Source: Bacillota bacterium
GTDB lineage: Bacteria > Bacillota > Clostridia > Christensenellales > Christensenellaceae
Length of the DNA: 64,000 bases
Direction: 5' to 3'
Assembly (NCBI GenBank): GCA_023393165.1
Contig: JAEWMJ010000032.1
Span: 310,001-374,000, forward strand
Of this stretch, positions 16,818 through 25,372 are shown one piece after another (the stretch's first letter is position 1; each line of letters begins with the position of its first letter). The notes below the pieces were generated by a model. The model made no database searches. It was not told the DNA's origin and saw nothing but the letters and a program-made list of their open reading frames with translations. The position numbers and the translations under genes were made by a program.

Positions 16818-18380
16818 TCAGGATTTTTCGGGAACGCCGGAAATCAATGAAGTTCCTGTCATTTCCGCCGGCTTTGGAAGATTTAAAATCTGCAGCAATG
16901 TAGGCGCGATATCCGCCAGGATTCCGCCGGCGCGCAGCTTCGCTTCCCTGTATTTTTCAGAGACGAGCACGCAAGGAACAGGATTTGTGGTATGCGCGGT
17001 AAACGCCCCGCCGCTTTCAGGATCGATCATCTCATCCGCGTTTCCGTGGTCTGCGGTTATAAGAACGCTTCCGCCGATTTCCAGAATAGCGGATACGATC
17101 CTTGAAACGCATTTGTCAACCGTTGCGACCGCTTCCTGAGCCGCTTTTAAAATACCGGTATGTCCTACCATATCGCAGTTTGCAAAATTCAGTATCATTA
17201 CGTCGTATTTGCCCGACCCGATCAGTTCCACCGCCTTATCCGTCACTTCGTATGCGCTCATTTCCGGCTTCAAATCATAGGTCGCAACCTTGGGAGAAGG
17301 AATCAGTATGCGGTCTTCTCCTTCGTTCGGTTTTTCCACCCCGCCGTTAAAAAAGAATGTCACATGCGCATATTTTTCGGTTTCAGCGATCCGAAACTGG
17401 GTTTTGCCCTTGCTGCTCAGATATTCGCCCAGCGTGTTTGCAAGGGATTGCGGCCTGTAAGCAACGCGAATGTTTTCAAAAGTCGCGTCATACTGGGTCA
17501 TGGATACATAATAAACCCCGATATAACCACCCTTCCGCTCAAAGCCGCTGAAATCCGGCTGTATGAACGTCCTGGTAATTTCCCGGGCGCGATCCGGCCG
17601 GAAATTAAAGCAGATCACGGAATCGTTATGTTTGACCGTCGCCACGGGCTGCCCGTTGCGCACGATCACCGTGGGAAGAACAAACTCGTCAAATTCTTTT
17701 TTATCATAGGACTGGAGTATGGCGGAAACGCCGCTGTCCGCCTGCTCGCCCAGGCCGAGAGCCATCGCTTCATATGCTTTCTGCACCCGCTCCCAGCGGT
17801 TGTCCCTGTCCATCGCGTAATAGCGGCCCATGACCGTCGCAATTTTTCCGGCGCCGATCTCCCTGATTTTTTCTTCCAGTTGTTCAATAAAGCATTTGCC
17901 GCTGTCCGGAGGCACATCTCTTCCGTCCATCAGGCAATGGATATATGTTCTTTCACCCAGACCTTTTTGCTTGGCAAGCTTGAGGAGCGCATACAAATGA
18001 TCCTGGTGGCTGTGTACGCCGCCGTCGGAAACAAGCCCCAGCAAATGCAGATCCGTGTTGTTCTTTTTGGCGTTCGCGATGGCTCCCAGCAGTTCGGGAT
18101 TCTCAAAAAAAACACCGTCGCCGATCGCCTTGGTAATGCGGGTGAGTTCCTGATAAACCACCCGGCCCGCTCCTATATTGAGATGCCCTACTTCGGAATT
18201 TCCCATCTGCCCTTCGGGCAGTCCGACCGAAAGCCCGCTTGCGCCCAGCTGCGTCGACGGATATTCTTCCATCAGTCTGAGAATATTGGGAGCGGTTTCC
18301 CGGCTGATCGCATTACTCCTGCCAGGTTCCGCAAGACCGAATCCGTCCATTATCATTAATGCCGTAAAGTTATTTTTCAT
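16818..18380 (-). CDS. gpmI: 2,3-bisphosphoglycerate-independent phosphoglycerate mutase
   Basis: A 520-residue manganese-dependent enzyme that interconverts 3- and 2-phosphoglycerate. The first metal aspartate is in LMIMDGFG (residue 12). The catalytic serine is in GQMGNSEVGHLNIGAGR near residue 62. Later metal ligands sit in NFANCDMVGHTG and TADHGNADEM. Length and motifs are complete. It follows tpiA by nine bases on the same strand, so it is part of the pgk-tpiA-gpmI glycolytic run. Confidence 0.97.
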   Translation of the reverse strand: MKNNFTALMIMDGFGLAEPGRSNAISRETAPNILRLMEEYPSTQLGASGLSVGLPEGQMGNSEVGHLNIGAGRVVYQELTRITKAIGDGVFFENPELLGAIANAKKNNTDLHLLGLVSDGGVHSHQDHLYALLKLAKQKGLGERTYIHCLMDGRDVPPDSGKCFIEQLEEKIREIGAGKIATVMGRYYAMDRDNRWERVQKAYEAMALGLGEQADSGVSAILQSYDKKEFDEFVLPTVIVRNGQPVATVKHNDSVICFNFRPDRAREITRTFIQPDFSGFERKGGYIGVYYVSMTQYDATFENIRVAYRPQSLANTLGEYLSSKGKTQFRIAETEKYAHVTFFFNGGVEKPNEGEDRILIPSPKVATYDLKPEMSAYEVTDKAVELIGSGKYDVMILNFANCDMVGHTGILKAAQEAVATVDKCVSRIVSAILEIGGSVLITADHGNADEMIDPESGGAFTAHTTNPVPCVLVSEKYREAKLRAGGILADIAPTLLQILNLPKPAEMTGTSLISGVPEKS

Positions 18381-18389
18381 GAAATCTCC

Positions 18390-19133
18390 TTAATAGTTTA
18401 CAACTTTAGAAAAATCTTCGGCACGCAGGCTTGCTCCGCCAATGAGTCCGCCGTCTATATCGGACATTGCCATAAGTTCGGAGGCGTTTTTTGGATTCAT
18501 AGATCCGCCGTACTGGATACGGACATTTTCGGACGCGCTTTGGAACACTTCCGCAACCGCATTGCGGATGCACTTTATAGTTTCGTTCGCGTCTTCGCTG
18601 GTGGCGGTTTTGCCTGTACCGATCGCCCATATGGGTTCATACGCGATCACGAGGCCCGCTACCTGCCCGGCGTCAAGCCCTTCCAGCGCAAGTTTCGTCT
18701 GCATGCGGACCACTTCCGCCGTTACGCCCTTTTCTCTCTGCTCCAGCGTTTCCCCTACGCATATAATGGGAACAAGGCCGGCTTCAAGACTGGCCTTTAC
18801 TTTTTTATTCACGGTTTCATCGGTTTCCGCAAAATATTGCCTGCGTTCCGAATGCCCGATGATCACATATTCCACGCCCAGCGCCCCCAGCATGCCGGTT
18901 GTTACCTCGCCCGTATAGGCTCCGCCTTTTTCGAAATGCACGTTCTGAGCGCCCAACCGGATATTGCTTCCGCGAACGGCCCGCGCCGCGGTTTCCAGAC
19001 AAACAAAAGGAGGACAAACAACCACTTCCGCCTGAGCGTCCGCTACCAGAGGCTTTAACTCCTCAATCAATGCTGCCGCTTCGTCCGGCGTCTTGTTCAT
19101 CTTCCAATTCCCTGCGATAATTGCTTTCCTCAT
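18390..19133 (-). CDS. tpiA: Triosephosphate isomerase
   Basis: A 247-residue TIM-barrel enzyme that interconverts dihydroxyacetone phosphate and glyceraldehyde 3-phosphate. Catalytic residues are visible: Lys11 in GNWKMNK, His in IIGHSERR near residue 95, and Glu in AYEPIWAIGTGKTA near residue 166. The phosphate loop GGSMNPKN is also present. It is separated from pgk by a 224-base spacer with strong secondary structure, unusual for two genes so often adjacent. Confidence 0.97.
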   Translation of the reverse strand: MRKAIIAGNWKMNKTPDEAAALIEELKPLVADAQAEVVVCPPFVCLETAARAVRGSNIRLGAQNVHFEKGGAYTGEVTTGMLGALGVEYVIIGHSERRQYFAETDETVNKKVKASLEAGLVPIICVGETLEQREKGVTAEVVRMQTKLALEGLDAGQVAGLVIAYEPIWAIGTGKTATSEDANETIKCIRNAVAEVFQSASENVRIQYGGSMNPKNASELMAMSDIDGGLIGGASLRAEDFSKVVNY

Positions 19134-19171
19134 CGAATATAATACTCCCTAAGATCTTTTTATAAATTTAT

Positions 19172-19259
19172 AACGAGGCGGAAAAATGTCCCCTACCTCT
19201 ATAGGCGGCATGATACCGCTTTCGGTGCTCAGGAGGCGGGCATATATCCCCGCCTCGTT
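19172..19259 (-). ncRNA. Foldable leader between pgk and tpiA with two competing stems
   Basis: On the minus strand, segment A AACGAGGCGG (19259-19250) can pair with the nearby CCCGCCTC (19240-19233) or with the distant, perfectly complementary CCGCCTCGTT (19181-19172). A small ACCG-AAAG-CGGT hairpin sits between. The fold ends about 38 bases before the tpiA start. I recognise no known riboswitch; this is an uncharacterised structured leader or processing site. Confidence 0.4.
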
Positions 19260-19326
19260 GATACGCTGTTAAGGAAGTTTGCGTTTGCGCAAAACTTCTG
19301 ATCGTATATCTTGTTATAAATTCACC

Positions 19327-19350
19327 TGCCTTGAACAAGGCAGGCAATTA
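19327..19350 (-). repeat. Perfect hairpin just after pgk
   Basis: CCTGCCTTG, two bases, CAAGGCAGG forms a nine-pair stem a few bases after the pgk stop. No U-tract follows on the minus strand, so it is more likely an RNA-stability or processing hairpin than a terminator. Coordinates are approximate by a base or two. Confidence 0.5.
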
Positions 19351-19357
19351 ATTTTCA

Positions 19358-20542
19358 TTATTTATCGTTCAATGCTGCGATTCCCGGAAGTTCCTTGCCC
19401 TCAAGGTACTCGAGAGACGCGCCTCCGCCCGTCGATATGTGCGTCATCTTATCGGCAAAGCCAAGTTTTTTCACTGCAGCCGCGCTGTCCCCGCCGCCGA
19501 TGATCGTAACGCCCTGGGCCTCGGAGAGCGATTGTGCGATTGCTTTTGTTCCGGCTGCAAAAGCCGGGATCTCAAACACGCCCATCGGCCCGTTCCAAAG
19601 TATCGTTTTGGCCTGCTTGATCTCGGTTGCAAACAGCATCCGGGTAGAGGGCCCGATATCAAGCGCCATTCTATCCGCAGGTACGGCTTCCACCGGAACG
19701 ATGGACGGCTGCGCGTTTGCCGAGCACTCGTCCGCCACCACAAAATCGATGGGGAACAATATTTTGATGCCTTTCAGTTTTGCGTCCGCAATGATTTGTT
19801 TGGCTGTATCGAGAGTCGCGGGATCAAACAGCGATTTACCGATTTCATAGCCCAATGCCGCCTCGAATGTATGCGCCATACCGCCGCCAATGATCAGGCA
19901 ATCCACTTTTTTCATAAGATTCTCAATAACGCTGATCTTATCGGCAACCTTCGCGCCGCCCAATATCGCAATGAAGGGACGCTGCGGGTTTTCCAGAGCG
20001 CCGCCTAAGAATTCCAGTTCCTTCTGAATCAAAAATCCTGCAACCGCAGGCAAATATTCCGTAACGCCCGCTGTGGAGGCATGCGCGCGGTGCGCCGTTC
20101 CAAAAGCGTCGTTTACATATAAATCCGCAAGCGAGGCAAGTTTTTTAGAAAATCCCGCGTCGTTGTCCGTTTCTTCCTTATGGAAGCGCAGGTTCTCCAG
20201 AAGCACGATCTCGCCTTCTTTTATTTCGGCAACGGCATTTTCAGCTTCGGGGCCTATGCAGTCCTTTGCAAACACCACTTTTGCGCCCGCCAGTCTTTCC
20301 AGGTGTTTTACAACATAGGAAAGCGAGAACTCAGGGTTGGCAACGCCTTTGGGCCTTCCCAGATGCGAACAAAGAATTACTTTTGCATTATTCTCCAGCA
20401 GATATTTGATTGTCGGCATTGCGGCAACGATTCGCGTATCGTCGGTAATTTCCTTTTTCTCGTTTAACGGAACATTAAAATCTACTCTAACCAGCACTTT
20501 CTTGCCGCGAACATCGATATCTTTTATCGTTTTTTTAGCCAT
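19358..20542 (-). CDS. pgk: Phosphoglycerate kinase
   Basis: A 394-residue glycolytic kinase that transfers phosphate from 1,3-bisphosphoglycerate to ADP. The N-terminal signature is KKVLVRVDFNVPL (residues 14-26), followed by the HLGRPKG loop; C-terminal nucleotide-binding text is GGGDSAAAVKK. Length is normal. Glyceraldehyde-3-phosphate dehydrogenase and its CggR regulator, which often precede pgk in Firmicutes, are not here; the upstream neighbour is trmL. AAAGGAG lies before the ATG. Confidence 0.97.
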   Translation of the reverse strand: MAKKTIKDIDVRGKKVLVRVDFNVPLNEKKEITDDTRIVAAMPTIKYLLENNAKVILCSHLGRPKGVANPEFSLSYVVKHLERLAGAKVVFAKDCIGPEAENAVAEIKEGEIVLLENLRFHKEETDNDAGFSKKLASLADLYVNDAFGTAHRAHASTAGVTEYLPAVAGFLIQKELEFLGGALENPQRPFIAILGGAKVADKISVIENLMKKVDCLIIGGGMAHTFEAALGYEIGKSLFDPATLDTAKQIIADAKLKGIKILFPIDFVVADECSANAQPSIVPVEAVPADRMALDIGPSTRMLFATEIKQAKTILWNGPMGVFEIPAFAAGTKAIAQSLSEAQGVTIIGGGDSAAAVKKLGFADKMTHISTGGGASLEYLEGKELPGIAALNDK

Positions 20543-20602
20543 TGCTTTTGACTACTCCTTTAAGTAATTTATTTTATAACCAACCTTTTCTATATATTGA
20601 TT

Positions 20603-20642
20603 ATTCTATAGAATTTAATCCAATAAATCAAGCATATATGCT
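20603..20642 (-). promoter_or_regulatory. Promoter of pgk with a palindrome over the -35
   Basis: The minus strand has TTGATT (20631-20626), 17 bases, and TAGAAT (20608-20603). A perfect 12-base palindrome AGCATATATGCT at 20631-20642 touches the -35 and is a possible operator for a glycolytic regulator. Confidence 0.55.
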
Positions 20643-20741
20643 CAATTCCTGGTTTAAAAACTTGCCAACCTTATTATTTGCATTTTTCCCGCAATTATTG
20701 GAACCGGAATATCAATATAAAACAGATATTTTTATCCGGCT

Positions 20742-21206
20742 TTACCTCAATCCGGCAAAATCGCCCGCCCGCAGCGCTTCATAAACCGCAACGCAAACGG
20801 CGTTTGACAGGTTTAAACACCGGTGCGATTCAAACATGGGTATCCGCACGCATCTATCCGGGTCTTTCTCGAGCACCCAGCCCGGCAGTCCGGCCGTTTC
20901 TTTTCCAAAGACCAAAAAACTGTCGGCGGTATACGCCGCCGTATCGAACCGTTTTATTGCTTTTGTGGTAAAATAGAAATAATTACCGTCCGGATATTTT
21001 TCCCACAACTCTTCTATGGATTCGTAAGTATGAAGTCTCAAATACGGCCAATAATCGAGTCCTGCGCGCCGGATATGTTTTTCGTCCAGAGAAAACCCCA
21101 TCGGTTTTATGATATGCAATGTTGAATTCGTCACCACGCAGGTCCTTGAAATATTGCCGGTGTTTTGCGGGATCTCGGGTTCTACCAGTACAACGTTAAG
21201 CGACAC
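20742..21206 (-). CDS. trmL: tRNA (cytidine/uridine-34-2'-O)-methyltransferase
   Basis: A 154-residue SPOUT-class methyltransferase that 2'-O-methylates the wobble base of tRNA-Leu isoacceptors. Family motifs are LVEPEIPQNTGNISRTC at the N-terminus, FGKETAGLP (about residue 98) and IPMFESHRCLNLSNAV in the C-terminal knot. It starts with GTG at 21206 after GAGG. Length equals the E. coli family. It stands alone between pgk and the HAD gene. Confidence 0.93.
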   Translation of the reverse strand: MSLNVVLVEPEIPQNTGNISRTCVVTNSTLHIIKPMGFSLDEKHIRRAGLDYWPYLRLHTYESIEELWEKYPDGNYFYFTTKAIKRFDTAAYTADSFLVFGKETAGLPGWVLEKDPDRCVRIPMFESHRCLNLSNAVCVAVYEALRAGDFAGLR

Positions 21207-21342
21207 TCTTTACCTCTTTTTTTAAGCAACTTCCGCGCTGCCGCCAAGCAGCTTTGTGTTGTCTTCATTATATGTTAATTAAGGGACGATTACAATAACG
21301 CCCCTTTAAAAATAGCCGGCTTAAGCGCGTCCGCAAACCGGT

Positions 21343-21375
21343 CAAAAAATAAAAACACCATATTGAAATGATGTT
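21343..21375 (-). terminator. Terminator after the second HAD gene
   Basis: On the minus strand AACATCAT, TTCAAT, ATGGTGTT makes an eight-pair stem (one G-U) directly after the stop, followed by TTTATTTTTT. Confidence 0.75.
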
Positions 21376-22257
21376 TTACGGATTCGTCTGATAAACGCCC
21401 GGCAAAACGATATCACGGTCCGAAATATCCGCCTGCTCTCCAAAAACGTATTTGCCGATCGCATGCGCAACGCCGTTTTCGAGTATGGGCAGTGTTACGG
21501 CGTCCGCGACTTTCAGAAGCTCGGGCATCGCATTTCCCATTGCAACACCTAAGCCTGCCCCGCGGATCATTTCGAAATCATTCATGGAATCGCCTATTGC
21601 CATGATATTTTCCATATTAACGCCCAATTTTTGCGCAAGCGTTTTTAACGCCGCGCCTTTATGGACGCCCTTGGCCGTCAACTCAAAATGCAGCGTTTCC
21701 CCAAGCACAACGTCTACGCCTGAAAGGGCTTTCAATCCGGCTAAAATTTCTGGTTGCCGGCTTTCATCAGCCGTGCATACCAGCAGCTTGATTGCATTTT
21801 CGCCCGCTGTTTTCATCAGATCGTCAAAATTGCCGCAATACCGAACCAGCCCGTTTTTTACTTTTTCCAAACCCCATTTTTCAAACAGCGTCTTATGGTA
21901 AACGTCATTCGTGCAGTAAATATGATCCCCTGAAAAAATAAACCTTTGGGCGCCGTATTTTTCCGCCATATGGTAAGCCTTTTCAAGCTGTTCTTTCGGA
22001 ATGGGCGTACCGGCGACGGTTGCTCCGCTCTCGCGGATATCCGCCCCGTTGCTGCAAATAACGGGCGCTGTGATATTGAGATCGGATATCCATTGCGCCG
22101 CCGTGGGATATATTCTTCCTGTTGCAATCACCACCGTTACGCCGGCTCTCCGGGCGCGGGCAATGGCGTTTCTGTCTTCTGCCGATATGGTCTGGTCTTC
22201 CCTGACAATCGTTCCGTCCAGATCCAATGCAATTAATTTAACTGTTTTCTTTAACAA
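21376..22257 (-). CDS. Cof-type HAD superfamily phosphatase
   Basis: A roughly 293-residue hydrolase of the same Cof/IIB class as the gene at 120. Motif I is LIALDLDGTIV, motif II is VVIATGRIYP, and motif IV is GDSMNDFEMI near residue 235. The frame opens at TTG 22266; I favour the TTG at 22257 because AAGGA lies nine bases before it, while the first TTG touches that site. Either way the start lies inside the end of the aminotransferase upstream, suggesting coupling. The natural substrate is unknown. Confidence 0.85.
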   Translation of the reverse strand: MLKKTVKLIALDLDGTIVREDQTISAEDRNAIARARRAGVTVVIATGRIYPTAAQWISDLNITAPVICSNGADIRESGATVAGTPIPKEQLEKAYHMAEKYGAQRFIFSGDHIYCTNDVYHKTLFEKWGLEKVKNGLVRYCGNFDDLMKTAGENAIKLLVCTADESRQPEILAGLKALSGVDVVLGETLHFELTAKGVHKGAALKTLAQKLGVNMENIMAIGDSMNDFEMIRGAGLGVAMGNAMPELLKVADAVTLPILENGVAHAIGKYVFGEQADISDRDIVLPGVYQTNP

Positions 22258-23416
22258 ATTCTGCAATCCTTGTAAGCGCCTCTCTTATGTTCTCGATGGA
22301 AGATGCATACGAACACCGCATATATCCTTCCCCTTCTTTCCCAAAAGCGGTTCCGGGAACACACGCCACCTTTTTCTCGTGGATCAGCCGGTTGCAGAAT
22401 TCCTCGGACGTAAGCTTAGTTTTTGTTATATTGGGAAAAACGTAAAACGCACCCTTGGGCTCGAAGCAGGAAAGGCCTATTTCGTTAAAAGCCTTGTAAA
22501 TATACTGCCTGCGCCGGTCATAGCTTTTACGCATTTTTTCAACCTGGGCAAATCCCGTTTCGATCTCGTGGCTGATCGCTTCCACCCCGGCCATCTGGCT
22601 CATTGTGGGCGCGGCAAGCATGGAATACTGGTGTATTTTCACCATCGCCCGGATAATGGGCTCGGGTCCCGCAGCGTATCCCAGGCGGAATCCCGTCATG
22701 GCAAACGCCTTGGAAAAGCCGTTGATCACCAGACACCGCGGACGGATATCCGGGAAAGAGGCGATGGAAACATGCTCCGTCCCGTAAGTCAGTTCGGAGT
22801 AGATCTCGTCGGAAATCACAAGCAGGTCGTTCTTAATGATAATATCCCTCAGGGCGGATAATTCTTCTTTGGTCATGATGGCGCCCGTCGGATTGTTGGG
22901 GTACGGAAGCACGATTGCTTTTGTTCTGGGCGTGACCGCTTTTGCAATGTTTTCCGCGGTCAGCTTGAAGCTGTCTTCCTCCCTTGTGGCGATGGAAACC
23001 GCAACGCCTCCGGCAAACCGGACGCCCGGCATATAGGAAACATAGGACGGGGCGGGTATCAATATTTCATCGCCCGGATTTATGATCGCGCGGAAAACCA
23101 GATCCAGCGCCTCGCTCGCTCCCACCGTCACAATGACCTCGCTTCCCGGATCGAACTGCACTTTGTAGCGGGTCAATAAATATCTGGAAATTTGCCTGCG
23201 CAGCTCAATGGTTCCCCAGTTCGACGTGTAGTGGGTGCTTCCGTGTTCAATAGAAAAGATTGCGGTCTCCCTTATGTTCCAGGGCGTGACAAAATCCGGT
23301 TCGCCCACGCCAAGGGAGATTGCGTCTTTCATTTCACTCGCAATATCAAAGAATTTGCGTATGCCCGAGGGCGGCACATCTTCTACATGCCTGGCAATAT
23401 AATCTTCCGCTCTCAT
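22238..23416 (-). CDS. Class I/II aminotransferase (PLP)
   Basis: A 392-residue PLP aminotransferase of fold type I. The PLP lysine is in NGFSKAFAMTGFRLGYAAG near residue 235; cofactor-binding YPNNPTGAIM and SDEIYSELTY are upstream. The arrangement with an Lrp-type regulator overlapping its start (ATGA at 23413) is common in clostridia, where the enzyme is annotated as PatA-, aspartate- or aromatic-type. Exact amino donor unknown. It also overlaps the HAD gene at its end. Confidence 0.9.
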   Translation of the reverse strand: MRAEDYIARHVEDVPPSGIRKFFDIASEMKDAISLGVGEPDFVTPWNIRETAIFSIEHGSTHYTSNWGTIELRRQISRYLLTRYKVQFDPGSEVIVTVGASEALDLVFRAIINPGDEILIPAPSYVSYMPGVRFAGGVAVSIATREEDSFKLTAENIAKAVTPRTKAIVLPYPNNPTGAIMTKEELSALRDIIIKNDLLVISDEIYSELTYGTEHVSIASFPDIRPRCLVINGFSKAFAMTGFRLGYAAGPEPIIRAMVKIHQYSMLAAPTMSQMAGVEAISHEIETGFAQVEKMRKSYDRRRQYIYKAFNEIGLSCFEPKGAFYVFPNITKTKLTSEEFCNRLIHEKKVACVPGTAFGKEGEGYMRCSYASSIENIREALTRIAEFVKENS

Positions 23417-23907
23417 GGCGTCACAACCAATCTGTCATCCTTTTCGTCATTCACGAGTATTACGCCGTTTTCCTTATATTTGCGCATAATGAAAACAGTC
23501 ACCGTGCTTGTGACTCCATCGATCACCGCAAGTTTTTCAAATACAAACTTCGATATACTTTTGATATCATGGCTCTCAATCCGGACCGCAAGGTCGTAAC
23601 TGCCCGCCATCAGCGATACGCTTTTTACCTCTTCAAACTTGTAAATGCGTTTGGCAAGGTCGTCGTACCCGTAATCCCTTTGGGGAGTTACCTTCACTTC
23701 GATCAGCGCTTCCACATGATTATTTTCATCCAAAACCTCGCGGTTGGTAACCGCAACATATTTCACAATGGCTTTTTGCTGCTCCAGCTCGGCAATGGCG
23801 GAGGTAACCTCTGACTCCGAAACATTCAGCATCATGGCGATTTCCTTCGCGTCCCGCTTGGCGTTTTCCTCCAGCAAATCCAAAATTTCGAGTTTGATAT
23901 TCTTCAT
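23413..23907 (-). CDS. Lrp/AsnC-family transcriptional regulator
   Basis: A 164-residue regulator. Residues 1-55 are the winged helix (ILDLLEENAKRDAKEIAMML), and residues about 65-145 form the RAM/ligand-binding ferredoxin-like domain (MAGSYDLAVRIE). Such proteins respond to amino acids. I use the ATG at 23907 after GGAGGG; the frame continues 29 codons upstream through a region that holds a terminator, so the longer version is unlikely. It overlaps the aminotransferase by four bases and probably regulates it. Confidence 0.9.
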   Translation of the reverse strand: MKNIKLEILDLLEENAKRDAKEIAMMLNVSESEVTSAIAELEQQKAIVKYVAVTNREVLDENNHVEALIEVKVTPQRDYGYDDLAKRIYKFEEVKSVSLMAGSYDLAVRIESHDIKSISKFVFEKLAVIDGVTSTVTVFIMRKYKENGVILVNDEKDDRLVVTP

Positions 23908-23923
23908 TCTGACCCTCCAGACT

Positions 23924-23951
23924 ATCAAAAAAAGCCTTCGGCTTTTTTGAT
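23924..23951 (-). terminator. Terminator between the synthase and lrp genes
   Basis: AAAAAAGCC, TTC, GGCTTTTTT forms a compact stem with T-runs on both strands. It lies after the stop at 23964 and before the Lrp start, so the two aminotransferase groups are separate transcription units. Confidence 0.85.
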
Positions 23952-23963
23952 TACGTACAAGAA

Positions 23964-25370
23964 TTATTTCTTCAGGTTTGACCTGTGCACGCAAAATGCC
24001 GTATATCTGGTCAAATCTATTTCGCGGATCATGGACTCCATTTCGTTATCTCCGAAAGAGGTCGTCCTGCCTTCCGCGTACTGCCTGTCGATTTGTTCCT
24101 TTAATGTTACAACCATCTCGTCTTTTTTGTCAATCCTGTTTGCGTCCAAAAGGTTAAAGTGCGCGTTGATCCAGTGCGCGATTCCGGCAAGCCCGGAATG
24201 TTCTCCGATGATGACCGAAACCTTGCGGCCCAGTATTTTTTCCGTATTGAATATGTTGTAGATGGATTCGTCCTTTAAAAGCCCGTCGGCATGTATGCCC
24301 GCGCGGGTGGAATTAAAGTTCCTGCCCACAAAGGGCGTCCGGGGATCTATTTCATAATTGAGTTCTTTCTCAAAATATTCCGCGATCTCGGTGATCACCT
24401 TGAGATCCATTCCGTCCGTGGTCCCTTTTAATTGCGCATACTCGATCGCCATTGCCTCTATGGGCGTGTTGCCCGTCCGCTCGCCGATACCCAGCATGGA
24501 ACAGTTCACGCTGGACGCGCCGTAAAGCCACGCCATCGCCGCATTGGTGACCGCCTTGTAAAAATCGTTGTGTCCGTGCCATTCCAGTAGATGCGGAGGC
24601 GTTTTTGCAAAAAACCGCAGGCCGTATACAAGTCCCTGAACGCTTCTCGGTGGAGCGGCTCCCGTGTAAGGAACGCCGTAGCCCAGGGTATCGCACATCC
24701 TGATCTTGATGGGAACTCCAGATTCTTCGCGCAGTTTCATGAGCTCCCGCGCAAAAGGAACAACGAACCCGAAGAAATCCGCGCGCGTAATATCCTCCAG
24801 GTGGCACCGCGGAATAACGCCTACATCGATCGCGTCTTTTGCGACTCCCAGATACTTGTCCAGCGCCTTGGCGCGGGTCAGGTTCATTTTATTGAATATA
24901 TGAAAATCCGAACAGCTCATCAGTATGCCGGTTTCCTTGATACCCATCGTTTTGGCCAGTTCAAAATCGGCTTTGCTCGCGCGGATCCATGTGGTGATCT
25001 CCGGGAATTCGAAACCAAGCGCCATGCATTCTTCAATGGCTTTTCTGTCTTTTTGGGTGTATACAAAAAATTCGCTCTGGCGGATCACGCCCTTGGGACC
25101 GCTCATTTTATGCAGCAGCTTGTAAAGATCCACCACCTCTTTCACGGAAAAAGGCGTCCTGGACTGCTGTCCGTCCCTGAATGTCGTATCCGTTATCCAG
25201 ATATCGTCCGGCACATACATCGGGACCCGCCTGAAATTAAACGTTACCTTCGGTACGAAATCATAGTCCATGGATTCCTTGAAAAGGTTTGGCTTTTCAA
25301 CGTCATGCAGCTTGTATTCGTGGGCCTCCTCCTGGAGAAGGTTCCATTTGCTGAATCCTAATTCTTCCAT
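23964..25370 (-). CDS. HMGL-like acyl-CoA condensing enzyme: homocitrate-synthase-like, candidate Re-citrate synthase
   Basis: A 468-residue TIM-barrel enzyme of the isopropylmalate/homocitrate synthase family. The metal and acetyl-CoA site is DTTFRDGQQSRTPFS near residue 60; HGHNDF near residue 275 supplies two metal histidines; GERTGNTPIEAM follows. It is longer at the N-terminus than LeuA, and I see no clear LeuA regulatory domain. Clostridia often have such a protein acting as Re-face citrate synthase, making citrate from oxaloacetate and acetyl-CoA. Here it sits three bases from an aspartate-type aminotransferase, which fits glutamate/aspartate carbon flow. Homocitrate or citramalate synthesis remains possible. 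Confidence 0.75.
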   Translation of the reverse strand: MEELGFSKWNLLQEEAHEYKLHDVEKPNLFKESMDYDFVPKVTFNFRRVPMYVPDDIWITDTTFRDGQQSRTPFSVKEVVDLYKLLHKMSGPKGVIRQSEFFVYTQKDRKAIEECMALGFEFPEITTWIRASKADFELAKTMGIKETGILMSCSDFHIFNKMNLTRAKALDKYLGVAKDAIDVGVIPRCHLEDITRADFFGFVVPFARELMKLREESGVPIKIRMCDTLGYGVPYTGAAPPRSVQGLVYGLRFFAKTPPHLLEWHGHNDFYKAVTNAAMAWLYGASSVNCSMLGIGERTGNTPIEAMAIEYAQLKGTTDGMDLKVITEIAEYFEKELNYEIDPRTPFVGRNFNSTRAGIHADGLLKDESIYNIFNTEKILGRKVSVIIGEHSGLAGIAHWINAHFNLLDANRIDKKDEMVVTLKEQIDRQYAEGRTTSFGDNEMESMIREIDLTRYTAFCVHRSNLKK

Positions 25371-25372
25371 GT

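Noticed and set aside
17160..18359. 399-codon open frame on the plus strand
   Set aside because: It is antisense to gpmI, whose motifs are complete; its text is His/Arg-rich without family features and no ribosome site precedes it. Similar long antisense frames over rodA/ftsW, trpS and tetR regions were rejected for the same reason.
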